From Desulfonatronospira sp. (GTDB lineage: Bacteria; Desulfobacterota; Desulfovibrionia; Desulfovibrionales; Desulfonatronovibrionaceae), in assembly GCA_007127015.1 (NCBI GenBank), contig SLAE01000106.1, positions 1 to 26,464 of the forward strand: a stretch of 26,464 bases of DNA, read 5' to 3'. The notes beneath the pieces were generated by a model, which ran no database searches, was not told the origin of the DNA, and worked only from the letters and a program-made list of their open reading frames with translations. A program made the translations under genes and the position numbers. Shown one piece after another: positions 14,918 through 23,288 of this stretch (position 1 is the stretch's first letter; every line of letters starts with the position of its first letter).

Positions 14918-16107
14918 TATTCACCTCCTCGTTCGGCAATGGCGGAGAACAGCAGGCCTTTGACGATGACCCCCTTGAGCTTGTTCTGCTCATTGACCAC
15001 CGCTACCGGATAAGAAATATCCTGCATAATAGGAAAAAGCTCATGAGCTGGAGTATCTGCAGATACAGTTTTTATGTCCTTGCGCATTGCCTTTTCCAGG
15101 TCAGTTTCTCCCTGATCCGCAAGCCTGCGGACATCATCGACAAATAAAATGCCCGCCAATGTATGATCCCTGTTGACCACAAAAAGTGATGATATTGCGT
15201 TTTTTTTCATTTTGCGAAGCGCGGTCTGAGGACCGTCCGAGCCCAGATAAGCCACGTCCTCGCTTTTTTTCATGATGGTTTCAGCAGTAAGAACCTTGGT
15301 GATGTCCACCTCTTCCACAAACTTTCGCACATATTCAGTGGCGGGTTTAGTCAGAATTTCCTCGGAAGTGCCGATCTGCTCCACTGCCCCGTCCTTGAGG
15401 ATGACCAGACGGTCGCCGAGCTTAAGCGCTTCATCCAGGTCGTGGCTGATAAAAACAATAGTTTTTTGCATGGTGTGCTGCAGGTTGATCAATTCATCCT
15501 GCATGTCTCTGCGAATGAGCGGATCAAGGGCACTGAAAGCTTCATCCATGAGCAGGATATCCGGATCAAGAGCCAGGGCCCTGGCCAGACCGACCCTTTG
15601 CTGCATCCCCCCGGAAAGCTCTCCGGGATATTTTTCCCCCCAGCCCTTAAGACCGACCATTTCCAGGGACTTCTCAGCCTTTTCTCTTCTCTGATCCTTG
15701 TCCACACCCTGAATCTCCAGGCCGAACTCCACATTGTCCACAACTTTACGGTGCGGAAAAAGGGCAAAATGTTGAAAAACCATGCCGAACTTGCGTCTTC
15801 TGAATTCGCGCAGCTCTTTGGTGCCCAGGGCGCATACGTCCTGTCCGTCCACATAGATGCCCCCGGAAGTAGGCTCAAAAAGACGGTTAATGCACCGGAC
15901 CAGGGTGGATTTACCGCTGCCGGATAGACCCATGACCACTACTATCTCCCCTTCATTGACTGAAAAGGATACATCGGCCACACCTACTACATTACCGGTC
16001 TTTTTTGAAATCTCAGCTATTGAATCCCCTTCCTGAAGCATGTGCAATGCTTTCTTGGGAGAATCGCCAAAAATTTTGACCACATTTTTTAGAACAATCT
16101 TTTCCAT
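14917..16107 (-). CDS. proV: Glycine betaine/proline-type ABC transporter, ATP-binding protein with CBS domains
   Basis: ATPase subunit that energises osmolyte uptake. The 396-residue product has the N-terminal KIFGDSPKKALHMLQEG extension seen in ProV/OpuAA, Walker A GLSGSGKST (60-68), Q-loop FGMVFQHFALFPHR, signature LSGGMQQRVGLARALA, Walker B ILLMDEAFSALDP and the H-loop FISHDLDEAL. From about residue 280 on there is a CBS-domain pair (TIMKKSEDVAYL, ISSLFVVNRDHTLAGIL, PVAVVNEQNKLKGVI); in OpuA such domains sense ionic strength. First gene of the unit, read from a likely promoter at 16167-16194. The ribosome-binding site is weak (CAGGTT), and no regulator gene is adjacent. Confidence 0.95.
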   Translation of the reverse strand: MEKIVLKNVVKIFGDSPKKALHMLQEGDSIAEISKKTGNVVGVADVSFSVNEGEIVVVMGLSGSGKSTLVRCINRLFEPTSGGIYVDGQDVCALGTKELREFRRRKFGMVFQHFALFPHRKVVDNVEFGLEIQGVDKDQRREKAEKSLEMVGLKGWGEKYPGELSGGMQQRVGLARALALDPDILLMDEAFSALDPLIRRDMQDELINLQHTMQKTIVFISHDLDEALKLGDRLVILKDGAVEQIGTSEEILTKPATEYVRKFVEEVDITKVLTAETIMKKSEDVAYLGSDGPQTALRKMKKNAISSLFVVNRDHTLAGILFVDDVRRLADQGETDLEKAMRKDIKTVSADTPAHELFPIMQDISYPVAVVNEQNKLKGVIVKGLLFSAIAERGGE

Positions 16108-16128
16108 TAATGCAACCTGTGGTTAAAA

Positions 16129-16165
16129 AGTAATCATATCGTCAAGGCATATTATTAGTAATCAT
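16129..16165. repeat. 9-bp direct repeat downstream of the proV promoter
   Basis: AGTAATCAT occurs at 16129-16137 and 16157-16165, centre spacing 28 nt, inside the expected 5' leader of proV. It could be a binding site for an osmotic regulator, or chance in AT-rich DNA. Confidence 0.4.
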
Positions 16166-16166
16166 T

Positions 16167-16194
16167 CTTATAGCATAATACAAACAGATGTCAA
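16167..16194 (-). promoter_or_regulatory. Predicted proVWX promoter
   Basis: On the minus strand TTGACA (16189-16194, perfect match) and TATAAG (16167-16172, 5 of 6) are separated by 16 nt. The expected start is near 16160, giving a leader of about 53 nt before proV. Confidence 0.6.
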
Positions 16195-16551
16195 GCATTT
16201 TAAGACATGAGCTGATAAATTTATGCCATATTTTAGTTCTGGGACAATTCATACCTGATCAATAGATTGCCAAAGTTCGCTGCTCAGAGGATACTGCGTC
16301 TGCGGTCTTCAGCACTAAACAGTGTAGAACGCGGTTATACTGCGCTAAAACATTAATTATGCTTAATATTTATACTCATAATCATTGTCAGGAATAAAGC
16401 CTCATTCAAGAATTGAACCTGCTCTGATACGCCTTTCTTGACGCTAACATGAATTTAAAATAAGTTTGCTAGCTTGTTTATTAAAAGATCTTCAGCTAAA
16501 GAGCATTAGGACTTGATCCCGGCCAGGACAAGGCGTAAAGTACCTGTAATT

Positions 16552-18078
16552 ATGAAAAATTTGAATTTGAACTCAGCCAAGACAGACGAACAAAGCGAAA
16601 ACAGGATCCTGCAGCATAGACGCAAAAAAGCAGAGATGCTTGCGGCGCAGAACATCGAGCTTTTTCCAAACACTTTTCGCAAGGACATAGATATTACCGG
16701 CATTCTTCATGAGGCGGGCAGGATGAGTGCCGCTGAACTGGAATCTGAGCCAAGGGGATACAAGGTTGCCGGCAGAATAATGGGCCTTCGCTCATTCGGC
16801 AAGGTGACCTTCGCCCACATTCAGGACCAGACAGCCAGGATCCAGATCTTTGTCCAGAGAGATGTTCTGGGTCAGGATGAATATCAGGCATTCAAGAAAT
16901 TTGATATTGGAGACATAGTCGGCGTTGAAGGCGAACTGTTCAGGACCAAGACCGATGAGCTGACCATCAGAGCTGACAGGATTCGGCTTTTGACAAAGTC
17001 TATGCGTCCTCTGCCTGAAAAGTACCATGGCCTGAAAGATGTAGAGCTGAGATATCGTCAAAGATATGTCGACCTGATAGTCAATCCCTCTTCCAGACAG
17101 ATCTTTCTGACCAGAACCAGAATTGTCGCGTTCATCCGCGAATTTCTGGACTCCAGAGGCTTTATAGAATTTGAAACCCCCATGATGCAGGTCATCCCGG
17201 GCGGAGCCACGGCCAGACCATTTAAAACTCATCACAACGCCCTGGACATGCAGCTTTTTCTCCGGGTGGCGCCTGAACTGTACCTTAAAAGGCTTCTGGT
17301 CGGGGGCTTCGAAAGGGTATACGAAATTAATCGCAATTTCCGCAATGAAGGCATTTCCACACAGCACAATCCTGAGTTCACCATGCTTGAATTCTACTGG
17401 GCTTATGTGGATTTTCACGATCTTATGCGCTTCACCGAAGAAATGCTCTCTTCTCTTGCCCGAAAGATTTTCGAGAGCACTCAGATAACCTACCAGGAGC
17501 AAATCATTGATCTGACACCTCCATGGACAAAACTTTCGTTTTTCCGCGCCCTGGAAAAGATCGGCGGGCTTGCTCCAGCTGATTACCAGGACCCTGAGCG
17601 GGCGAAGGCTCTTGTCCAGAAACTTGGAGAAAACGTAGTCCCTGGAGAGAAGCTGGCCAAAGTCCAGGCCAAGCTGTTCGACCTGCTGGTTGAGCCCCAA
17701 TTGATTCAGCCTCATTTTATATATCATTATCCTACTGATATTTCTCCTTTGTCCAGACGCAACGATGAAGACCCCACCGTAACGGACCGCTTTGAACTGT
17801 TTGTTGCCGGCAGGGAAATCGCCAACGCTTTTTCCGAGTTGAACGACCCCGTGGATCAAAAAAAACGTTTTCAGGAACAGGTTCTGGAAAAAGAAGGTGG
17901 AGATGCGGAAGCCCATCATATGGATGAAGACTATATCCGGGCTCTTGAATACGGGATGCCTCCGGCAGCAGGCGAGGGCATAGGTATTGACCGGCTGGTC
18001 ATGCTCTTTACCGATTCCCCTTCCATTCGTGAAGTGATCCTCTTTCCCCTGCTTCGCCCGGAGGTTGGTACTGGCTGA
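16552..18078 (+). CDS. lysS: Lysyl-tRNA synthetase, class II
   Basis: Charges tRNA-Lys with lysine. From the ATG at 16552 it is 508 residues, the normal size for LysS. An N-terminal OB-fold tRNA-binding region (YKVAGRIMGLRSFGKVTFAH) precedes the class II catalytic core: motif 1 around FIREFLDSRGFIEFETPMM, motif 2 NFRNEGISTQHNPEFTMLE, and motif 3 GEGIGIDRLVMLF ending FPLLRP. The frame is open back to a TTG at 16513 (13 extra residues); neither start has a good ribosome-binding site, and I prefer the ATG. The stop TGA overlaps the ATG of lolCE (TGATG), so lysS heads the outer-membrane biogenesis operon. Confidence 0.95.
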   Translation: MKNLNLNSAKTDEQSENRILQHRRKKAEMLAAQNIELFPNTFRKDIDITGILHEAGRMSAAELESEPRGYKVAGRIMGLRSFGKVTFAHIQDQTARIQIFVQRDVLGQDEYQAFKKFDIGDIVGVEGELFRTKTDELTIRADRIRLLTKSMRPLPEKYHGLKDVELRYRQRYVDLIVNPSSRQIFLTRTRIVAFIREFLDSRGFIEFETPMMQVIPGGATARPFKTHHNALDMQLFLRVAPELYLKRLLVGGFERVYEINRNFRNEGISTQHNPEFTMLEFYWAYVDFHDLMRFTEEMLSSLARKIFESTQITYQEQIIDLTPPWTKLSFFRALEKIGGLAPADYQDPERAKALVQKLGENVVPGEKLAKVQAKLFDLLVEPQLIQPHFIYHYPTDISPLSRRNDEDPTVTDRFELFVAGREIANAFSELNDPVDQKKRFQEQVLEKEGGDAEAHHMDEDYIRALEYGMPPAAGEGIGIDRLVMLFTDSPSIREVILFPLLRPEVGTG

Positions 18079-19307
18079 TGCGTTTTGAATTTTTTGTGGC
18101 CCTGCGCTATCTTAAGGCCAAAAGACAGCAGGCCTTTATTTCAGTCATATCGCTTCTATCCGTTCTGGGGGTAGCCCTGGGAGTGGCCGCCTTGATCATC
18201 GTCCTTGGCGTAATGAACGGATTCAGTGAAAATCTCCGGGACAAAATTCTGGGGCTGAACGCTCACATTGTGATCGGAAGTCACACCGGCAGCATAGAAG
18301 ACTACGACCTGCTGTCCGGAAAGCTTGAAGAGATCCCGGGAGTTCTTGGGGCTACTCCTTTCATTTACTCTGAAGTCATGCTCAGCAATCCAGCTGGTGT
18401 CAAAGGCGTGGTCATGCGCGGCATAGATCCCCAGGGGGCCACCCGGGTTCTGGATCTGGACCGGGAAATGGTGCATGGCTCCGTTCTCGATCTGAATGAG
18501 GACAAGGAATTTCCAGGAATAATTATTGGTCAGGAGCTGGCTTCCAGGCTGGGTATTTCCCCGGCCAGCACAGTGAATATCATGGCTCCGTCCGGAGAGC
18601 GCTCCGCTGCCGGGTTTACTCCCAAGATCCAGACATTTGAAGTGCGGGGAATATTCAGGACCGGAATGTATGAGTATGACACTTCCTTTGCCTACATTGC
18701 CATCCCTGATGCTCAAAATACTCTTGGATTCCAGCGGGATTCTGTTTCCGGAATGGAGGTCCGCATTCAGGATGTCAATCAGGCCCACCTGCTGTCTGAA
18801 AGAATTGCGGAAAGGCTGGGAGGATTTCCATTTTTCGTGCGCAACTGGAAGGAAATGAATGAAAACCTCTTTGCCGCTCTGGAGCTGGAAAAGATCGCCA
18901 TGGGCGTAATTCTGGCCATGATAATTCTGGTAGGCTCCTTCAGCATCATCACTGCTCTGGTCATGCTGGTCATGGAAAAATCCAAGGACATTGCCATCAT
19001 GATGTCCATGGGAACAACGAGAACAATGATACGCAATATCTTTATTCTCCTGGGCCTGATGATCGGTGCGCTGGGAACAACACTCGGATTTGCCGCCGGT
19101 CTTGGAGGCTGCTATCTCCTGGAAAACTACAGATTCATTCAGCTGCCTGCAGATGTTTACTTTATGGATCACCTGCCGGTACTTCTGCATACTTCTGACC
19201 TGCTCATCATAGCTGTAGCAGCAATGATTCTTTGCTTTCTGGCCACCATATATCCAGCCAGGAAAGCGTCGAGCGTCAATCCGGCCGAGGCGTTAAAGCA
19301 TGAATGA
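18078..19307 (+). CDS. Lipoprotein-releasing ABC transporter, permease (LolC/LolE family)
   Basis: Inner-membrane subunit that extracts mature lipoproteins for transfer to the outer membrane. The 409-residue protein has the MacB/LolCE layout: a first membrane helix in RYLKAKRQQAFISVISLLSVLGVALGVAALIIVLG (residues 10-44), the family signature MNGFSENLRDKILGLNAHI, a periplasmic domain to about 260, and three C-terminal helices, ending YPARKASSVNPAEALKHE. Only one permease gene is present, whereas enterobacteria have separate lolC and lolE; a single protein acting as a homodimer (sometimes called LolF) is the likely arrangement. It starts within the lysS stop codon and overlaps lolD by 8 nt. Confidence 0.92.
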   Translation: MRFEFFVALRYLKAKRQQAFISVISLLSVLGVALGVAALIIVLGVMNGFSENLRDKILGLNAHIVIGSHTGSIEDYDLLSGKLEEIPGVLGATPFIYSEVMLSNPAGVKGVVMRGIDPQGATRVLDLDREMVHGSVLDLNEDKEFPGIIIGQELASRLGISPASTVNIMAPSGERSAAGFTPKIQTFEVRGIFRTGMYEYDTSFAYIAIPDAQNTLGFQRDSVSGMEVRIQDVNQAHLLSERIAERLGGFPFFVRNWKEMNENLFAALELEKIAMGVILAMIILVGSFSIITALVMLVMEKSKDIAIMMSMGTTRTMIRNIFILLGLMIGALGTTLGFAAGLGGCYLLENYRFIQLPADVYFMDHLPVLLHTSDLLIIAVAAMILCFLATIYPARKASSVNPAEALKHE

Positions 19308-19986
19308 CAGCTTGTACAGACTCCAGAAACTTGGCAAATCCTTTGCCTCCGGACCGGAAACATTAACTATCCTGGAAGGTATTGACTTGAGCATTGAACA
19401 GGGACAGACAATTGCCGTTCTTGGAGCTTCGGGCTGCGGGAAAAGCACATTTCTGCATATCCTGGGAACACTTGACGAACCAACCCGGGGAAAAGTTTTT
19501 TTTTGCGGCCGGGACCTGACCGTGACCAGCGCCTGGGAAAAGGCCATGCTGAGACGCTCAGAAATAGGCTTTATTTTTCAGTTCCATCATCTGATGCCTG
19601 AATTCAACACTGTTGAAAACGTGGCCATGCCGGCGGTCATAAGTGGCATGAACAGAAAAAAGGCCCACTTTAAGGCTCTTGAAGCTCTGGAACAGGTAGG
19701 ACTCAAGGACAAGGCCCGGCAGAAGGTGACCACCCTTTCCGGAGGGGAAAGCCAGCGGACGGCCCTGGCCCGGGCAATCCTTTCAAGACCCAGAGTTCTT
19801 CTGGCAGATGAACCCACCGGCAATCTGGATCAGGCAAAAAGCAAGGAAGTAGGTGAACTTCTTCTGCATTTAAACCGGGAACTTAATATGACCCTGGTGA
19901 TCGTGACTCATAATCTTGAACTGGCTTCGCGCATGAGTATCAATTACGAACTTAAGGCAGGCGGCTTGTATGAACAGAAGCATTAA
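19300..19986 (+). CDS. lolD: Lipoprotein-releasing ABC transporter, ATP-binding protein LolD
   Basis: ATPase that drives lipoprotein release by LolC/E. The 228-residue protein has Walker A LGASGCGKSTFL (41-52), Q-loop IGFIFQFHHLMPEFNTVENV, the signature LSGGESQRTALARAI, Walker B RVLLADEPTGNLD and the H-loop VIVTHNLELA. The PTGNLD wording and FQFHHLMPEF are typical of LolD within the MacB/FtsE/LolD group. The ATG overlaps the end of lolCE (8 nt), and its own end overlaps the start of bamA (17 nt). Confidence 0.95.
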   Translation: MNDSLYRLQKLGKSFASGPETLTILEGIDLSIEQGQTIAVLGASGCGKSTFLHILGTLDEPTRGKVFFCGRDLTVTSAWEKAMLRRSEIGFIFQFHHLMPEFNTVENVAMPAVISGMNRKKAHFKALEALEQVGLKDKARQKVTTLSGGESQRTALARAILSRPRVLLADEPTGNLDQAKSKEVGELLLHLNRELNMTLVIVTHNLELASRMSINYELKAGGLYEQKH

Positions 19987-22645
19987 ATCCATGGCGACTT
20001 TGCCGGCATTAATAATGTGGACCGTGTGCATGATATTTATCCTGGCCGCTCCAGGTCATGCCCGGGAACAGAAAATTATTGTACTGCCTTTTGAAATCAA
20101 TGCCCCGCCTGATCTTGAGTATCTTGAAATCGGACTGCCGACCATGCTTACCAATGTCTTGAGAGAGAAAGGGCTGGATCTGATCGATCCTGAACTTGGT
20201 CAGACACTGATAGCAAGAGAAGAGATCACTTATCTGGACACTCAGAGAGCAAGAAGGTTGGTTCTCCTGGGAGATGGACGCTATGCCGTCTACGGTATAT
20301 TCAACATGGTTGATGAATTTATAAGTATGGATGTCCGTCTGGTGGACGGTTACGGCGAAAGAGACACCGTGCCCTTCTACATTGTCAGAGAAGGGATTAT
20401 CAATATTCTTCCTGCTGTGGAGGAACTTGGAGAGAAAATCTATCAGGAACTCCTGCGTGAGGAAAGGATTGCTTCCATTGAAGTCCAGGGTACGGATATA
20501 CTGGATCCTGATGTAGTTTTACTTCGTCTGCAGGTTCAGGAAGGCGATATGTACGACGTCGACAGGCTGAACCAGGATTTGAGGCGCATTTTTGATCTGG
20601 GCTATTTTGAAGACGTACAGCTGCAGGTGGAATCAACTCCTCAGGGCAGAGAAATTATCTTTATTGTCGAGGAAAGACCTCTGATCAGAAACATTAACAT
20701 ATCAGGTGATGATAGAATCAGGGAAAGAGATATTCGTGAAGTGCTGACCACCAGAACCGGATCTGTGATCAATCCCAGGATAGTCAGTGAAGATCTGAGC
20801 CGTATACGTGAACTCTACCGGGAAAAAGGCTACTATAACGCAACTGTTGACTATGAGGTCGCCGAAATAGACGAGCGGCAGGCAAACCTGAACATCATAG
20901 TCGATGAAGGAAGGCGCCTTTTTATTCAGGACATAAGAATCGAAGGGGCTCAGGAAGTAAGCGAGCGTACCCTGCGCAGAGAAATGGCCCTTAAAAAAAG
21001 AGGTATCTTTTCCTGGTTGACAGGCAGGGGAATACTGAGAGAAGAGCTTCTGGACCGGGATGTGGCCGCTATTGAAGCCTTTTATGCTGACAAGGGTTAT
21101 ATTGACGCCCGTGTGGGTCATCCGGAAGTAAGCTATGAAGAAGATGGAATATACCTGACTTTTCATGTGGAAGAGGGTGAGCGGTATAAGATGGGAGATG
21201 TGGATTTCAGAGGCGATCTTCTGGTGAGCAAGGAAGAGCTCATGGATATCACTTCTCTGGACGACCTTGGCAGGGACAATGAATACTTCAGCCGCTCGGT
21301 CATGCATGAAGACACCCAGAAGCTGGCTGATTTTTATGCCGATTACGGCTATGCCTTTGCCGATGCAGATGTGGACATGCACGTGGATGAACAGGAAAAA
21401 ATTGTCCACGTTGTTTACAACCTGGACAAAGGCGATAGAATTTTTATTGGACGTGTACTCATCGAAGGAAATGTCAGAACCAGAGATAATGTCATACGCA
21501 GGGAAATGCGCCTGACTGATGGTGATCTCTTCAGCGTGTCCGATCTTAGAAGATCGAGCCAACGACTGCACCGTCTGGAATTCTTCGAGGAAGTGGACAT
21601 CCAGCCGGTGCCCACAGAACATGACAATGTCATGGATCTTGTGGTGCAGGTCCATGAAAAACCTACGGGGATGCTCTCTGCGGGCGCAGGCTACTCTTCT
21701 TATGACCAAATCTTTTTTACCGGTTTGATCGAACAGAGAAACCTTTTCGGCAAAGGATATGACCTGGGATTCAGCGGCAGCTTCGGCGCAAGGATAGTCC
21801 GTTTTGATTTAAGCTTCTGGAATCCGAGTTTCCGGGACAGCGATCTGGGCCTGGGGACAGATCTGTACTGGATTGATGACGAATTCTTCACCTATGACAA
21901 GGAAACCAGGGGTGGCAGAATGCGTTTCGCCTATCCTCTGGGTGAATATACCAGGCTTTTTTGGAATTATCGCCTGGACCAGTATACCATCAAAAACGTA
22001 GACGATGATGCACACCGCGATATCCGGGAACTGGAAGGTGAAAACTGGTCCAGTGCATTATATGCCGCTGCAGTGCGAGATACCAGGGACAGACGGATCA
22101 ATCCCACCAGTGGAACCAGGAACACGCTCTCCATAGAATATGCAGGTGGAGTCCTTCAGGGCGATGACAACTTCATCAAATACATCTTTAATACGGATAA
22201 TTATCGGCCCCTGGTCGGAGACGCTGTTTTCCGCTTAAGAGCGCAGGCCGGATACGTTATGCCCAACACTGACGAGGACATTCCCAACTTTGAACTGTTC
22301 AGGCTTGGCGGCATCAATACAGTGCGCGGATATGCCGCGCGCAAGCTGGCTCCGAGATTCGACGACGGAGAAGTAAAGGGCGGTGACAAACATTTTTTCA
22401 CCAATCTAGAACTTATCCATCCCATCAACAGGGATCTGGGCATAATGGGTGTTGTTTTCTTCGATGCCGGCAATGTCTGGGATATTGGAGAAAGCATGGA
22501 TCTGGATCTGTACAAAAGCGTCGGCGCTGGAATACGCTGGTATTCTCCGATAGGACCTCTTCGTGTGGAATGGGGTTATGCTCTGGATGATCTTGAAGAC
22601 AGTGACCGCAGTCAGATCGAGTTCAGTGTAGGCGCGGAGTTTTAA
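19970..22645 (+). CDS. bamA: Outer membrane protein assembly factor BamA with an extra N-terminal domain
   Basis: Outer-membrane insertase for beta-barrel proteins. It is 891 residues, longer than the usual 750-830. A signal peptide (1-31, cleavage after GHA) is followed by an extra domain of about 135 residues (32-166: IIVLPFEINAPPDLEYLEIG through YQELLREE) that is not a POTRA domain. Five POTRA repeats follow (about 167-560), each with the GY(F/Y)-type turn (DLGYFEDVQL, EKGYYNATVDY, DKGYIDARVG, DYGYAFADADV). The 16-strand barrel (about 565-891) contains the lid-loop motif TVRGYAARKL and ends in Phe (SVGAEF), the outer-membrane C-terminal signal. The ATG at 19970 keeps Arg and Lys in the signal peptide; a second ATG at 19991 would remove them. 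It lies between lolD and skp. Confidence 0.95.
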   Translation: MNRSIKSMATLPALIMWTVCMIFILAAPGHAREQKIIVLPFEINAPPDLEYLEIGLPTMLTNVLREKGLDLIDPELGQTLIAREEITYLDTQRARRLVLLGDGRYAVYGIFNMVDEFISMDVRLVDGYGERDTVPFYIVREGIINILPAVEELGEKIYQELLREERIASIEVQGTDILDPDVVLLRLQVQEGDMYDVDRLNQDLRRIFDLGYFEDVQLQVESTPQGREIIFIVEERPLIRNINISGDDRIRERDIREVLTTRTGSVINPRIVSEDLSRIRELYREKGYYNATVDYEVAEIDERQANLNIIVDEGRRLFIQDIRIEGAQEVSERTLRREMALKKRGIFSWLTGRGILREELLDRDVAAIEAFYADKGYIDARVGHPEVSYEEDGIYLTFHVEEGERYKMGDVDFRGDLLVSKEELMDITSLDDLGRDNEYFSRSVMHEDTQKLADFYADYGYAFADADVDMHVDEQEKIVHVVYNLDKGDRIFIGRVLIEGNVRTRDNVIRREMRLTDGDLFSVSDLRRSSQRLHRLEFFEEVDIQPVPTEHDNVMDLVVQVHEKPTGMLSAGAGYSSYDQIFFTGLIEQRNLFGKGYDLGFSGSFGARIVRFDLSFWNPSFRDSDLGLGTDLYWIDDEFFTYDKETRGGRMRFAYPLGEYTRLFWNYRLDQYTIKNVDDDAHRDIRELEGENWSSALYAAAVRDTRDRRINPTSGTRNTLSIEYAGGVLQGDDNFIKYIFNTDNYRPLVGDAVFRLRAQAGYVMPNTDEDIPNFELFRLGGINTVRGYAARKLAPRFDDGEVKGGDKHFFTNLELIHPINRDLGIMGVVFFDAGNVWDIGESMDLDLYKSVGAGIRWYSPIGPLRVEWGYALDDLEDSDRSQIEFSVGAEF

Positions 22646-22664
22646 ATTTTGAATTTAGTGCCAC

Positions 22665-22683
22665 ATGCATTATTATAATGCAT
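22665..22683 (+). repeat. AT-rich hairpin between bamA and skp
   Basis: ATGCATTA (22665-22672) and TAATGCAT (22676-22683) pair perfectly around a 3-nt loop, 19 nt after the bamA stop, followed by TTTT. The stem is AT-rich, so at most it is a weak, leaky terminator or an mRNA-stabilising stem inside the operon. Confidence 0.5.
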
Positions 22684-22753
22684 TTTCCCTTAGGCGTTTT
22701 TTGCCCGAGGGCCGGCACTGCCAATGAAATCAATTCTCAAGGAGTACTCAGAC

Positions 22754-23278
22754 ATGAAAAACAAAATTGCTTTTTTTATTCTCATCCTTTTGCTTATACC
22801 CGGAATTGCCGTGGCCGGCAGCAAACTCGGCATCATCGAAGTCCAGCGTGTCCTTGAAACCTCTGAACCGGGCAGACAGGCTCTGGGACAGCTTACTCTT
22901 GATTTTGAAGGTATGCGCGAGGATCTGGAGCAGGAAAGATCAAAAGTGGAACAGCTGCGCCAGGAACTGCAGAAACAGAGCATGGTCCTGAGTCAGGAGG
23001 CCCAGCAGGATATGGAGGCCGAACTGAGACAGAAAATGCAGCAGTTTCAGAAGAAATATCAGTCTTATCAGATTCAGATGCAGCAAAAAGAAGAGGAGTT
23101 GTCCGAACCAATTATTGATCTTCTCTTTGAAGTGATCAACAATTACGCAGTGGAAAATGATTTCGACATGATTTTAGATGCTCAAGGCAGCGGACTCATC
23201 TATGCCAGGGAAGGCATCAATATTACTGGAGAAATTATTGAGGAAGTAAACAAGGCATGGGAAGCCGGAAATAATTAA
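22754..23278 (+). CDS. skp: Periplasmic chaperone Skp/OmpH family
   Basis: Periplasmic chaperone that holds unfolded outer-membrane proteins for BamA. The 174-residue product has a signal peptide (MKNKIAFFILILLLIPGIAVAG), the family start KLGIIEVQRVLETSEPGRQA, a long Gln/Glu/Lys-rich coiled coil (about 50-115) forming the tentacles, and the C-terminal YAVENDFDMILDAQGSGLIYA core. I chose the ATG at 22754 because AAGGAG (22739-22744) lies 9 nt upstream and the signal peptide then starts properly; an ATG at 22724 in the same frame would put ten residues in front of it. It follows bamA by 108 nt and precedes lpxD by 10 nt, the widespread bamA-skp-lpxD order. Confidence 0.93.
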   Translation: MKNKIAFFILILLLIPGIAVAGSKLGIIEVQRVLETSEPGRQALGQLTLDFEGMREDLEQERSKVEQLRQELQKQSMVLSQEAQQDMEAELRQKMQQFQKKYQSYQIQMQQKEEELSEPIIDLLFEVINNYAVENDFDMILDAQGSGLIYAREGINITGEIIEEVNKAWEAGNN

Positions 23279-23288
23279 GGGGAAAAAG

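Larger units (their letters stand above)
16108..16551. other. Divergent spacer between proV and lysS
   Basis: About 440 bases without a recognisable gene. It holds the predicted proV promoter, a 9-bp direct repeat AGTAATCAT at 16129-16137 and 16157-16165 (28 nt apart), lying between that promoter's -10 and the proV start, and a small inverted repeat ATTATG/CATAAT at 16356-16361 and 16377-16382. The lysS operon promoter must also lie here, but I could not choose one with confidence; a TTGACG near 16439 is the best -35 candidate and its -10 is poor. Confidence 0.6.

Noticed and set aside
11750..16422. A 12-nt repeat GAATTGAACCTG at about 11751 and again at about 16411
   Set aside because: A match of this length is expected by chance many times in 26 kb, and the flanks do not extend it.
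16792..17919. A 375-codon minus-strand frame inside lysS, and similar long antisense frames in proW (14057-15013), lolCE (18156-19190) and bamA (20702-21709)
   Set aside because: All lie wholly opposite genes with clear family motifs and give compositions typical of shadow frames (many Ser, His, Gln, Arg with no domain pattern).
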